From Propionicimonas sp. (GTDB lineage Bacteria; Actinomycetota; Actinomycetes; Propionibacteriales; Propionibacteriaceae), in the NCBI RefSeq assembly GCF_029975155.1, contig NZ_JARKPQ010000324.1:1-64000 (forward strand): a DNA stretch of 64,000 bases. Reading direction: 5' to 3'. Each line of letters begins with the position of its first letter. Position 1 is the first letter of the stretch. Below, one piece after another: positions 24,697-33,223 of this stretch. A model generated the notes under the pieces. It saw only the letters and a list, made by a program, of their open reading frames with translations. It had not been told where the DNA came from and searched no databases. The position numbers and the translations under genes were made by a program.

Positions 24697-25847
24697 TGAG
24701 CGCGACCCAGAGGCCGGTGCGGGCGGAGGCGCCCGCGCCGGCCGGGGAGAGCCGCCGGCGGACCCGGCCCAACAGCCAGGCCGGCGCCGGCTGGCTGTTC
24801 GTGCTGCCGATGGTGCTCGTGCTCGGCATCTTCCTGTTCCTGCCGGTGCTGATGGCCGCGTGGGTGTCCGTCTCCGACTGGGGCGGACGGGGTGCGCCGT
24901 GGGGCGGCAACGTGCACTTCGTCGGCGGCGCCAACTACGCGCAGGTGCTCGGCGGGCAGGGCCTGGCCGGACGGGACTTCGGCACGTCGATCCGCAACAA
25001 CCTCTACTACGTGATCCTCGTGGTGCCGTTGCAGACGGCGCTGTCGCTGATGCTGGCCTTCCTGGTGAACAAGCGGGCGCTGAAGGGCAAGGGCTTCTAC
25101 CGGACCGCGTTCTACTTCCCGTCCGTCACCTCGTCGGTGGCGATCACCGTGCTGTGGTTGTTCCTGTTCTCCGCATCGGGGGCCGTCAACGCGGTTCTGG
25201 GCTGGTTCTCGATCAACGGGCCGAACTGGTTCCAGAACCCGGACGGGCTGATCCACCTGATGCTGGGCGGCGGGGACGGGCCGGCGGCGCTGCAGGAACC
25301 GGCGCTGTTCGGGATCAGCACCTGGGAGTGGATCGCGGGGCCATCGGTGGCGATGACCGCGTTCATCCTGATGGCGGTGTTCACCACGTCCGGCACGTTC
25401 ATGCTGCTGTTCCTCGCCGCCCTGCAGGCGATCGGCGAGGAAACCGAGGAGGCCGCCATGGTCGACGGGGCCACCGCCTGGCAGCGGTTCTGGTACGTGA
25501 CCCTGCCGATGCTCCGTCCGACGGTGTTCACGGTGCTGACCCTCGGCACGATCGGCACCTGGCAGGTGTTCGACCAGATCTACACCGGTACCCGCGGCGG
25601 TCCGGCGAAGACCACGCTGACCCCGGCGTACCTGTCCTACGACGCGGCCTTCCTCTCCCAGGACTGGGGTCGCGGGGCGGCGATCGCATTCGTCCTGTTC
25701 GGGATCATCGTGCTGTTCACCGTCCTGCAGCGACTGGTGCTGGGGGCGTCGGGCGGTGGCCGGTCGAGCCGCCGGCTCGAGCGGGCCGAGCTGATCGCCA
25801 GGGAACGGACCACCCAGCAGGCCGCCGCAGGGACGGCCGTCCCGTGA
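24696..25847 (+). CDS. Sugar ABC transporter permease (MalF type)
   Basis: 383-residue inner membrane permease. After a basic N-terminus, six or more hydrophobic segments are seen. The EAA loop that contacts the ATPase is IGEETEEAAMVDGATAWQRFWYVTLPMLRP (by its ends IGEETEEAA and TLPMLRP). It contains an insertion of about 50 residues (WFSINGPNWFQNPDG ... EWIAGPSVAM), as in other CUT1-type MalF proteins. The ATPase subunit is not in this cluster; CUT1 systems in actinobacteria often share one MsiK-type ATPase encoded elsewhere. Confidence 0.9.
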   Translation: MSATQRPVRAEAPAPAGESRRRTRPNSQAGAGWLFVLPMVLVLGIFLFLPVLMAAWVSVSDWGGRGAPWGGNVHFVGGANYAQVLGGQGLAGRDFGTSIRNNLYYVILVVPLQTALSLMLAFLVNKRALKGKGFYRTAFYFPSVTSSVAITVLWLFLFSASGAVNAVLGWFSINGPNWFQNPDGLIHLMLGGGDGPAALQEPALFGISTWEWIAGPSVAMTAFILMAVFTTSGTFMLLFLAALQAIGEETEEAAMVDGATAWQRFWYVTLPMLRPTVFTVLTLGTIGTWQVFDQIYTGTRGGPAKTTLTPAYLSYDAAFLSQDWGRGAAIAFVLFGIIVLFTVLQRLVLGASGGGRSSRRLERAELIARERTTQQAAAGTAVP

Positions 25848-25863
25848 CGGGAAGGAGGGACCG

Positions 25864-26727
25864 ATGAGTTCCACCGACGCGGCCCGTCGCCACGCCGGGG
25901 AACGGCACGGCGCCGGCCACCTGGCCACCTACGCCGTGCTCACCGCGCTGGCGATCGCGTACATCTTCCCGTTCCTGGTGCAGGTGGCGAACTCGTTCAA
26001 GACCGACGAGGAGGCCACGATCGCGGGCATGGCACTGTGGTCGGCCAACTGGACGACGGCCGCCTACCGGACGCTGTTCGCGAACTCGAACTTCGCCCTG
26101 TGGACGTTCAACTCGTTCCTGGTCACCATCCTGGTCACGCTGGGCCGGGTGTTCTTCGTCTCGCTGGCCGGGTACGCGCTGGCGCGGCTGCGGTTCCCCG
26201 GACGGCAGGCGGTCTACCTGATGCTGGTGGCGGTGATGTCGGTGCCGGCGGTGGTGCTGCTGATCCCCAAATTCCTGGTGATCAAGACGCTGGGGATCTA
26301 CGACAGCTATCCCGGCATGATCCTGCCGCTGCTCGTGGACGCGGCCGGGGTGTTCATCATGCGCAACTTCTTCGAATCGATCCCGGTCGCGGTGGAGGAG
26401 GCCGCCCGGATCGACGGCGCGGGCACCTTCCGCACCTTCTGGTCGGTGGTGCTGCCGATGTCTCGCCCGGCGCTGATGACGATCATCATCCTGAGCTTCC
26501 AGGGTTCGTGGAACGAGCTCAACCACTTCATCGTCTCCACCCAGAGTCCCGAGCTGACCACGCTGACCAAGGGAGTGGCGTCCCTGGCGTCCGGCCAGTT
26601 GTCCGCCGGCAACCAGTACCCGATCAAGCTCGCCGCAGCAGCCCTGATGACCATCCCGGTGGCCATCATCTTCTTCATCTTCCAGAAGCGGATCATGAAC
26701 ACCTCCGGCGGCGCCGTGAAGGAGTGA
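25864..26727 (+). CDS. Sugar ABC transporter permease (MalG type)
   Basis: 287-residue second permease with six hydrophobic segments and the EAA loop PVAVEEAARIDGAGTFRTFWSVVLPMSRP (by its ends PVAVEEAARIDGAG and VVLPMSRP). GGAAGGAGGG lies just before the start at 25864, 16 bases after the first permease. It completes the membrane part of the importer with 24696-25847. The end of the gene (CCGTGAAGGAGTGA) is repeated exactly 76 bases downstream, outside the gene, a sign of a small duplication. Confidence 0.9.
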   Translation: MSSTDAARRHAGERHGAGHLATYAVLTALAIAYIFPFLVQVANSFKTDEEATIAGMALWSANWTTAAYRTLFANSNFALWTFNSFLVTILVTLGRVFFVSLAGYALARLRFPGRQAVYLMLVAVMSVPAVVLLIPKFLVIKTLGIYDSYPGMILPLLVDAAGVFIMRNFFESIPVAVEEAARIDGAGTFRTFWSVVLPMSRPALMTIIILSFQGSWNELNHFIVSTQSPELTTLTKGVASLASGQLSAGNQYPIKLAAAALMTIPVAIIFFIFQKRIMNTSGGAVKE

Positions 26728-27102
26728 CTTCTTTCCCGCGTGGACGCCCCGTGCCTGCGTCCCCACGGAACCGGTGCGTGTCAGGAGCACCGTGAAGGAG
26801 TGAGCTGATCGAGGCGGGTGCCCTTCGTGACGCCGGCGTTCGCAAGCTCGCGACGGCTCCTCAGGGCCCAGAACGAGGGCGCGTCACGAAGGGCTGGCGT
26901 GCTGTGCGAGGAACGAGTCCGAATCGGGTCACGAAGGCTGACGCGATCTGCGCAGCAGACGCCCGGCGTCGGGTGCGCCACCGCCGAAGGCGACGATTCA
27001 GTGCGCAAATCGAATCGTCCCCCGTCCACTACCGTCATCCCGGCGGGGTGTCGGCTCCGCGCTGGCTGGCCGGCGTGGACCCCCCGCACGCCGGCCCGGG
27101 GA
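26728..27102. other. 375-base spacer with an inverted repeat
   Basis: No gene is seen. GCCCTTCGTGACGC (26820-26833) and GCGTCACGAAGGGC (26881-26894) form a perfect 14-bp inverted repeat around 47 bases, which may be a terminator of the sugar operon or a small miniature element. A 14-base exact copy of the end of the upstream permease gene lies at 26790-26803. A partial family A repeat core (GTCATCCCGGCGGGG) occurs near 27034. Confidence 0.6.
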
Positions 27103-27729
27103 TCACCCGATCAGGGTCACTCCCGCCAGCGCCACCCGGAAACCCTTGCCAGTGGTGGTGTTTCCGCACGTCACCCCGGACTTGGCGCTCTCGCACACCC
27201 ACGGCCCCTTCGCCACCTTCCGGCCGTAGGGCAGCACGGCCAGCTTCTGCCCGTCGTAGGCCACCGACGGGAGCTTGGCGTGCTTCCACCAGCCGACGTA
27301 CTCGCCGTTGGTCTGGGGCAACGCCTCCGCGCCGCCGCTGCAGAAGTAGTCGGCCTTCTCCACCAGGGAGACGCCGGTGACGTCCAGCTCGGCGCCCGGA
27401 CACACCTCGTCCGGGCTCGGCACCCGCGAGGTGTCCATGCCGTTCGGGAAGTGGCACAGCGCCCATTCGGCGTACAGCGCGCACCAGATCCGTCCGGTGG
27501 GACTGGCGAAATGGGCGCTGTCGTAGCTGTTGACGTCGATCGCGCCCGATGCGGCGGGGATGGTCGGTGCCGTTGACGTCGGGCTCGCCGGGCTGGTCGG
27601 ACCGCTGGGCCCGGACACAGCCGGCGTCGGCCGTTCGGTGACGACCGGACGCGGAGTCCACTGTGGTGAGGATGTGCATCCGGTCAGCAGGCACAACAGC
27701 AGGAGCCGCATGCCGAGGCCACGCGTCAT
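27103..27729 (-). CDS. DUF6636-like lipoprotein
   Basis: 208-residue secreted lipoprotein. The signal peptide (MRLLLLCLLTGC) has a clear lipobox with cysteine at about residue 18, then a proline/threonine-rich linker of about 40 residues. The globular part begins AHFASPTGRIWCALYAEWALCHFP and has six conserved cysteines (for example CPGAEL, YFCSGG, WVCES, VTCGN) ending with TTGKGFRVALAGVTL. This is the pattern of mycobacterial/actinobacterial DUF6636 proteins of unknown function. It is a single gene, divergent from the patatin gene at 27831. ATG 27729 is used; an internal ATG six codons later is possible. Confidence 0.75.
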   Translation of the reverse strand: MTRGLGMRLLLLCLLTGCTSSPQWTPRPVVTERPTPAVSGPSGPTSPASPTSTAPTIPAASGAIDVNSYDSAHFASPTGRIWCALYAEWALCHFPNGMDTSRVPSPDEVCPGAELDVTGVSLVEKADYFCSGGAEALPQTNGEYVGWWKHAKLPSVAYDGQKLAVLPYGRKVAKGPWVCESAKSGVTCGNTTTGKGFRVALAGVTLIG

Positions 27730-27830
27730 TGGGAACCCCGCTCGTCCGCCCCCCGAGTCTGTGGACAGTCTGCCGCCCTCCTCACCCTGCCGCCTGAGAA
27801 CAGCAGAAGAATTTCCCACCCGTCGGCAGA

Positions 27831-28754
27831 ATGCTGAGGGTGGACGCAACTCGACGGACGCTGGTGCTCGGCAGCGGTGGCACCACCGGCCTCGCCTGGG
27901 AGATCGGAGTGCTCTCCGGACTGGCCGACGCCGGCATCGACGTGACCGCGGACCGGATCGTCGGCACCTCTGCCGGAGCCCTGCTCGGTGCCCGGCTCGC
28001 CTCGGGCTCACCCCTTCCCCGTCATCCCGGCCCCCTCCCCCGTCATCCCGGCCCCCTTCCCCGTCATCCCGGCGAAAGCCGGGATCCCCTGCTCCTGCCT
28101 GTGGACTCGACCGCCCTGATGGACGCGACCCTGTCCGTGCCGGCACTGGTGAGGCTGCTCGCCGCTCAGCTCTACCCGAGCCGGCGGCACGCGCTGGCGT
28201 GGCTGGGTCGGCGGGCGGCGCGCGAATGGACGCCGGAGGCGTCGCAGACCTGGATCCGGCAGCTGGCCGGCGACCTCGCCGGACGCCCCTGGCCGGAGCG
28301 GCTCGTGGTCGTGGCGACCGACGCCACGACCGGCCGTCCGGCCTTCTTCAGCGCCGCCCAGCCGGCCGACCTGGCTGCCGCGGTCGCGGCCAGCTGCGCG
28401 ATGCCGGGCGTCTTCCCCGCCGTGAGGATCGACGACCGGCTGCTGTTCGACGGCGGCCTCCGCTCGCCGGTCAACCTCGACGTGGCCGGCCCGGCAGGGG
28501 TGGTCCTGGCCGTGGCACCGCTGACCGGGGCGCTGCGACCCGACCGCCGGCCGGCGACGCAGGCGGCGCTGTTGCGCAGGGCCGGCGCCCGGGTCCTCCT
28601 GCTCACCCCGGACGCGGCCGGCCGGCGCGGCATCGGCGTCGATGTCCTGGCCGCCAGCCGGGTGGACGCGGCCCACCGCGCGGGCCGGGCGCTGGGCGTC
28701 CGCCGTGCCGAAGAGGTGCGGGCCCTCTGGGAGGATCCCGAGCCAACGGGGTAG
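27831..28754 (+). CDS. Patatin-like phospholipase with repeat-derived insert
   Basis: 307-residue patatin-family hydrolase, second in the window. LVLGSGGTTGLAWEIGVLSGL is the oxyanion-hole region (here its first 20 residues), GTSAGALLGA holds the nucleophile serine, and LFDGGLRSPVN holds the dyad aspartate (DGG). Between the nucleophile motif and the next helix, residues about 62-85 read PLPRHPG three times and then ESRDP, and are encoded by a family A palindromic repeat at 28021-28090 inserted in frame. The insert keeps the frame open, so the gene may still be active with an extra loop. Substrate unknown. Confidence 0.85.
   Translation: MLRVDATRRTLVLGSGGTTGLAWEIGVLSGLADAGIDVTADRIVGTSAGALLGARLASGSPLPRHPGPLPRHPGPLPRHPGESRDPLLLPVDSTALMDATLSVPALVRLLAAQLYPSRRHALAWLGRRAAREWTPEASQTWIRQLAGDLAGRPWPERLVVVATDATTGRPAFFSAAQPADLAAAVAASCAMPGVFPAVRIDDRLLFDGGLRSPVNLDVAGPAGVVLAVAPLTGALRPDRRPATQAALLRRAGARVLLLTPDAAGRRGIGVDVLAASRVDAAHRAGRALGVRRAEEVRALWEDPEPTG
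28021..28090. repeat. Family A repeat inside the patatin coding region
   Basis: GTCATCCCGG occurs three times at about 22- to 23-base spacing, with the last followed by CGAAAGCCGGGATCCCC. It is inside the patatin gene, in frame, and yields PLPRHPG repeats. Confidence 0.85.
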
Positions 28755-28867
28755 ATGCAGGGTGCCCGTCCGGAGCGCGAGCGGGGTCTCGCCGGATCTG
28801 GGCGGGGATGCCGCGCCGCGCGGGCCCCGAATACAGTTTCAGACGTCAGCAGCACAGGGGAGGCCCG

Positions 28868-31800
28868 ATGTTCCGCAAGATCCTGGTCGCCAACCGGGGT
28901 GAGATCGCCGTCCGGGCGTTCCGCGCCGCCACCGAGTTGGGGATCGGCACCGTGGCGGTCTTCCCCTACGAGGACCGGCACGCCGAGTACCGGCTGAAGG
29001 CGGACGAGTCCTACGAGATCGGCGAGCACGGCCACCCCGTCCGCGCCTACCTCGATGTGGACGGGATCATCGCCGCAGCCCAGCACGCCGAGGCGGACGC
29101 GATCTACCCCGGCTACGGGTTCCTGTCGGAGAACCCCGACCTGGCCCAGGCCTGCGCGAAGGCCGGGATCACGTTCATCGGCCCCAGCCAGCAGGCTCTC
29201 GAACTCGCCGGGAACAAGGCCCGGGCGATCGCCGCGGCCCGCGAGGCCGGCCTGCCGACGTTGCAGGGCACCGAGCCCAGCGCGGACATCGACACCCTGC
29301 TGGCCGCGGCCGAGACGATCGGGTTCCCGCTGTTCGTGAAGGCGGTCAGCGGCGGCGGCGGCCGTGGCATGCGCCGGGTGGACTCCCCCGAGGGCCTCGC
29401 GGCGGCGCTGGCGGAGGCGATGCGGGAGGCCGAGTCGGCGTTCGGCGACTCGCGGATGTACCTGGAGGAGGCGGTCGTCCGTCCGCGGCACATCGAAGTG
29501 CAGGTGCTGGCGGACGCCACCGGCGAGGTGATCCATCTGTTCGAGCGGGACTGCTCGGTGCAGCGCCGCCACCAGAAGGTGGTCGAGGTCGCGCCCGCAC
29601 CGAACCTCGACCCGGAGTTGCGCCGCCGGATCTGCAGCGACGCCGTCCGGTTCGCCCGGCACATCGGGTACGTGAACGCCGGCACCGTGGAGTTCCTGCT
29701 CGGCGAGGACGGGCGCTACGTGTTCATCGAGATGAACCCGCGCATCCAGGTGGAGCACACGGTCACCGAGGAGGTCACCAACGTCGACCTGGTCTCCTCG
29801 CAGATCCGGATCGCTGCCGGCGAGACCCTCGTCGGCATGGGGCTGACCCAGGACGCGATCCAGGTGCGCGGGTTCGCGCTCCAGTGCCGGATCACGACCG
29901 AGGACCCGGCCAACGGCTTCCGTCCGGACACCGGCACGATCTCGGTCTACCGCACGCCCGGCGGGGCCGGCGTCCGGCTCGACGGTGGCGTGGTGTTCGC
30001 CGGGTCGAGCGTGGGCGCGTACTTCGACTCGATGCTGGTGAAGCTGACCTGCCGCGGGGCCGACCTGCGCAGCGCCGCTCGCCGCGCGTACCGGGCGCTG
30101 ACCGAGTTCCGGGTGCGGGGGGTGTCGACGAACATCCCGTTCCTGGAGGCGGTGATCTCCGACCCCGACTTCCTCGCCGGCCGGGCCACGACCTCCTTCA
30201 TCGACGAGCGGCCCGATCTGCTGCACTTCCACATCCCGGCCGACCGGGGGACGAAGCTGCTCACGTACCTGGCCGAGGTGAGCGTGAACAAGCCGAACGG
30301 CGAGCCGCGGACGCTGCTGCGGCCGCAGGCCAAGCTGCCCGTGCTGCCGAAGGCGGTGGCATCGGCCCCCCCGCCGGCGGGTTCGCGGCAGCGGCTGCTG
30401 GAGGTGGGTCCGGCGCAGTGGGCAGCGGAACTGCGCGCGCAGAGGGCCGTGGCGGTCACCGACACCAGCTTCCGGGACGCGCACCAGTCGCTGCTGGCCA
30501 CCCGCGTCCGCACCCGCGACCTGCTGCACGTCGCGCCGGTGATCGCGCGGACGCTGCCGCAGCTGTTCAGCGTGGAGGCGTGGGGTGGGGCCACCTACGA
30601 CGTGGCGCTGCGGTTCCTCAAGGAGGACCCGTGGGACCGGCTGGACGCCCTGCACCAGGCGATGCCGAACGTCCCGTTGCAGATGCTGCTGCGTGGTCGG
30701 AACACGGTGGGCTACACGCCGTATCCATTGGCTGTGACGAGGGCGTTCGTGGCCGAGGCGGCCCGGTCGGGGTTGGACGTGTTCCGGATCTTCGACGCAC
30801 TGAACAACATCGACCAGATCCGGCCGGCGATCGAGGCGGTGCTGGAGACCGACCACGCCGTCGCGGAGGCAGCCCTGTGCTACACGGGCAACATGACCTC
30901 GCCGGACGAGAAGCTGTACACCCTCGACTACTACCTGCGGCTCGCCGAGGAACTGGTCGAGGCCGGGGCGCACGTTCTGGCGATCAAGGACATGGCCGGT
31001 CTGCTGCGGGCGCCGGCCGCCGCGCAGCTGGTCACCGCGCTGCGGTCGAACTTCGACCTGCCCGTCCACCTGCACACCCACGACACCGCCGGCGGCCAGC
31101 TCGGCACCCTGCTCGCCGCGATCGACGCCGGCGTGGACGCGGTGGACGTCGCGGCCGCGTCGATGGCCGGCACCACCTCGCAGGTCTCCATGTCGGCCCT
31201 GGTCGCCGCCCTGGAAGGCACCGAGCGGGACCCGGGCCTTTCGCTGGCGGCGGTGACCGCGCTGGAGCCGTACTGGGAGGCCGTCCGCAGGCTGTACGCG
31301 CCGTTCGAGTCGGGCCTGCCGGGGCCGACGGGACGGGTGTACGTCCACGAGATCCCCGGCGGGCAGCTGTCGAACCTGCGGCAGCAGGCGATCGCGCTCG
31401 GGCTGGGCGACCGGTTCGAGGCGATCGAGGACATGTACGCCGCGGCGAACCGGATCCTGGGCAACATCGTGAAGGTGACCCCGTCGTCGAAGGTGGTGGG
31501 CGATCTGGCGCTGGCCCTGGTCGGCCGCAACGCCGACCCGGACGACTTCGAGGCGCACCCGGAGACCTACGACATCCCGGACTCGGTGATCGGCTTCCTC
31601 AACGGCGACCTGGGCGACCCGCCCGGCGGCTGGCCCGAGCCGTTCCGCACCAGGGCGCTCGCCGGGCGCGTGACGAAACCCGTGGTCTCGGAGCTGTCGC
31701 CCGAGGACGCCGCCGAGCTGGATGCGAAGCCCCGGCGCACGCTGAACCGGCTGCTGTTTCCCGGACCGCTGCGCGACTACGAGGAGGCCGTGGAGGCGTA

Positions 31801-32254
31801 CTCCGAGCTCACGTCGATGCCGACGCGGGAGTTCCTGCACGGCGTCAAGCAGGGCGAGGAGGTGGAGGTGCAGCTGGAGCGGGGCAAGTCGCTGCTGCTG
31901 GGCATCTCGGCCATCGGCGACGCGGACGACCGCGGCATGCGCCAGGTGATGTGCACGGTCAACGGCCAGATGCGGGTGATCTCGGTGCGGGACGAGTCGG
32001 TGACGTCCACGGTCGCGATGGCCGAGCGGGCCGACCCGAAGGTGCCCGGCCAGGTGCCGGCCCCGTTCGCCGGCGTGGTCACCCTCGTGGTCGAGGTGGG
32101 CGACGAGGTGGCCGCGGGCCAGCAGGTCGCCACGATCGAGGCGATGAAGATGGAGGCCTCGATCACCACCCCGGTCGCCGGCACGGTCAAGCGGGCCGCG
32201 ATCGGTCACGCCCAGGCCGTCGAGGGCGGCGACCTGCTCGTCGAGGTCGGCTGA
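28868..32254 (+). CDS. pyc: Pyruvate carboxylase
   Basis: 1128-residue biotin-dependent enzyme that makes oxaloacetate from pyruvate, bicarbonate and ATP (anaplerosis). The biotin carboxylase domain occupies about residues 1-450: MFRKILVANRGEIAVR, the ATP loop SGGGGRGMRR, and the catalytic EMNPRIQVEHTVTEE. The carboxyltransferase domain (about 530-1010) begins TDTSFRDAHQSLLATR and carries the metal and substrate motifs and HLHTHDTAGGQLG. The biotin carrier domain ends the protein, with the biotinyl lysine in EAMKMEAS. Full length fits the alpha4 single-chain family (about 1130). It stands alone, converging on the YjbR-like gene two bases after its stop. It is relevant to the PEP carboxykinase fragment at the window end as the same metabolic node. 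Confidence 0.96.
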   Translation: MFRKILVANRGEIAVRAFRAATELGIGTVAVFPYEDRHAEYRLKADESYEIGEHGHPVRAYLDVDGIIAAAQHAEADAIYPGYGFLSENPDLAQACAKAGITFIGPSQQALELAGNKARAIAAAREAGLPTLQGTEPSADIDTLLAAAETIGFPLFVKAVSGGGGRGMRRVDSPEGLAAALAEAMREAESAFGDSRMYLEEAVVRPRHIEVQVLADATGEVIHLFERDCSVQRRHQKVVEVAPAPNLDPELRRRICSDAVRFARHIGYVNAGTVEFLLGEDGRYVFIEMNPRIQVEHTVTEEVTNVDLVSSQIRIAAGETLVGMGLTQDAIQVRGFALQCRITTEDPANGFRPDTGTISVYRTPGGAGVRLDGGVVFAGSSVGAYFDSMLVKLTCRGADLRSAARRAYRALTEFRVRGVSTNIPFLEAVISDPDFLAGRATTSFIDERPDLLHFHIPADRGTKLLTYLAEVSVNKPNGEPRTLLRPQAKLPVLPKAVASAPPPAGSRQRLLEVGPAQWAAELRAQRAVAVTDTSFRDAHQSLLATRVRTRDLLHVAPVIARTLPQLFSVEAWGGATYDVALRFLKEDPWDRLDALHQAMPNVPLQMLLRGRNTVGYTPYPLAVTRAFVAEAARSGLDVFRIFDALNNIDQIRPAIEAVLETDHAVAEAALCYTGNMTSPDEKLYTLDYYLRLAEELVEAGAHVLAIKDMAGLLRAPAAAQLVTALRSNFDLPVHLHTHDTAGGQLGTLLAAIDAGVDAVDVAAASMAGTTSQVSMSALVAALEGTERDPGLSLAAVTALEPYWEAVRRLYAPFESGLPGPTGRVYVHEIPGGQLSNLRQQAIALGLGDRFEAIEDMYAAANRILGNIVKVTPSSKVVGDLALALVGRNADPDDFEAHPETYDIPDSVIGFLNGDLGDPPGGWPEPFRTRALAGRVTKPVVSELSPEDAAELDAKPRRTLNRLLFPGPLRDYEEAVEAYSELTSMPTREFLHGVKQGEEVEVQLERGKSLLLGISAIGDADDRGMRQVMCTVNGQMRVISVRDESVTSTVAMAERADPKVPGQVPAPFAGVVTLVVEVGDEVAAGQQVATIEAMKMEASITTPVAGTVKRAAIGHAQAVEGGDLLVEVG

Positions 32255-32256
32255 CG

Positions 32257-32649
32257 TCAGGCCGGGCCCAGCCGCCGCCGCAGGGTGGCCGGGGCGGTGA
32301 GCAGATAGGAGTTCCGGACGAACTCGGACACCTCGTCCCAGTCGGTGGTGGTGTCCAGGTCGAGACCCGTCCAGCCGGAGCCGCCGAGGTAGCCCGGCAC
32401 GTAGGAGCCGGGCAGCGAGCGCAGGACGGACTGACCGTCGAGATCGGCCAGCACGAGGACCGACCGCGGGTGCTGCACCCACGTGCCGTCGACCTTGAGC
32501 GAGCCGCTGTAGTAGGCGAACACCTTGCCCGTGTAGAAGGCGGCCCTGCCGTGCGAGAGCTTCTCTGCGGCGCCGGGCAGCGCGAGGGCGATGCCGCGGA
32601 CGCGCGCCAGCAGCGGGTCGTCCGGGTCGAACATCAGTGGGTGTTCCAT
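32257..32649 (-). CDS. MmcQ/YjbR-family protein
   Basis: 130-residue protein with the cyclophilin-like double-wing fold of the MmcQ/YjbR family. FDPDDPLLARVRGIALALPGAAEKLSHGRAAFYTGKVFAYY (by its ends FDPDDPLLARV and GKVFAYY) and the C-terminal WDEVSEFVRNSYLLTAP are characteristic. The family may bind DNA or nucleotides, but no function is established. It converges on the pyruvate carboxylase gene with two bases between the stop codons, and lies just upstream of 32678 on the same strand (downstream in transcription). Confidence 0.85.
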   Translation of the reverse strand: MEHPLMFDPDDPLLARVRGIALALPGAAEKLSHGRAAFYTGKVFAYYSGSLKVDGTWVQHPRSVLVLADLDGQSVLRSLPGSYVPGYLGGSGWTGLDLDTTTDWDEVSEFVRNSYLLTAPATLRRRLGPA

Positions 32650-32677
32650 GCTGCTCCTCTCCCTGGGCGGGGCGGCT

Positions 32678-33046
32678 CTACCGGTAGTCGTTCTCCTGCA
32701 GCGGGATCACGAACGCGCGACGCTCGCAGATCAGGCCGTCGCGCATCACGAAGACCTCGGCCATCGCGAGCCGCATCGCTTCGCCGGCGTCGCTGCGGAC
32801 GTCGCCGGTCAGCTCCGCCATCACGGTGTCGCCCTCCTCGACGAGCCGGACGACGGTGAGTACCGGGGGCAGGCTGAAGCCCGGCTCGGTGATGTGCTCG
32901 GCGTAGCCGTCCTTGCCGGTGACGCGATAGGCGCCGAACACGGTCCAGGTGATGTCGTCGGTCAGGCAGGACAGGATCTGCGCGCGGTTGCCCGTCCGGA
33001 AGCCGTCCAGGTAACGCTCGACGGTCTGCTTGTTGCGGCTGGTCAC
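32678..33046 (-). CDS. SnoaL-like NTF2-fold protein
   Basis: 122-residue protein from GTG 33046, with GGGAAGGA just upstream as ribosome binding site. NKQTVERYLDGFRTGNRAQILSCLTDDITW (by its ends) and VMAELTGDVRS ... MAEVFVMRDGLICERRAFV fit the SnoaL/ketosteroid-isomerase-like NTF2 fold. These proteins are polyketide cyclases, isomerases or ligand-binding proteins; this one has no distinctive catalytic pair to assign. It is followed on the same strand by the YjbR-like gene, so the two may be cotranscribed. Confidence 0.8.
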   Translation of the reverse strand: MTSRNKQTVERYLDGFRTGNRAQILSCLTDDITWTVFGAYRVTGKDGYAEHITEPGFSLPPVLTVVRLVEEGDTVMAELTGDVRSDAGEAMRLAMAEVFVMRDGLICERRAFVIPLQENDYR

Positions 33047-33104
33047 GTCCTTCCCCTTCTGTCGGAAGCCCCCATTCCACACCTCCGCACTCAGAGCCGC
33101 CACC

Positions 33105-33200
33105 GTCATCCCGGGCTTGACCCGGGATCTCTGTGGGGTTGCGTCGCAGGGTGGGTGCGGGTCCCGGCGTTCGCCGGGATGACGCGTTCGCCGGGATGAC
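33105..33200. repeat. REP-like palindromic repeat, family A
   Basis: One full unit (GTCATCCCGGGCTTGACC ... GGCGTTCGCCGGGATGAC) plus a duplicated end (GCGTTCGCCGGGATGAC again). It lies between the SnoaL-like and beta-lactamase-like genes, which are on the same strand. Confidence 0.85.
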
Positions 33201-33223
33201 GCGGGGGGCCGGGAGGGGGGCGT

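Noticed and set aside
28021-28090. Three GTCATCCCGG units at about 22- to 23-base spacing as a mini CRISPR
   Set aside because: Too few and too short, inside a coding frame, and clearly part of the dispersed palindromic family.
28172-32482. A 1436-codon open frame on the minus strand across the pyruvate carboxylase gene
   Set aside because: It is the antisense shadow of a high-GC gene; the translation is low-complexity Arg/Gly/Val/His with no family motif, and the plus strand encodes an unmistakable carboxylase.
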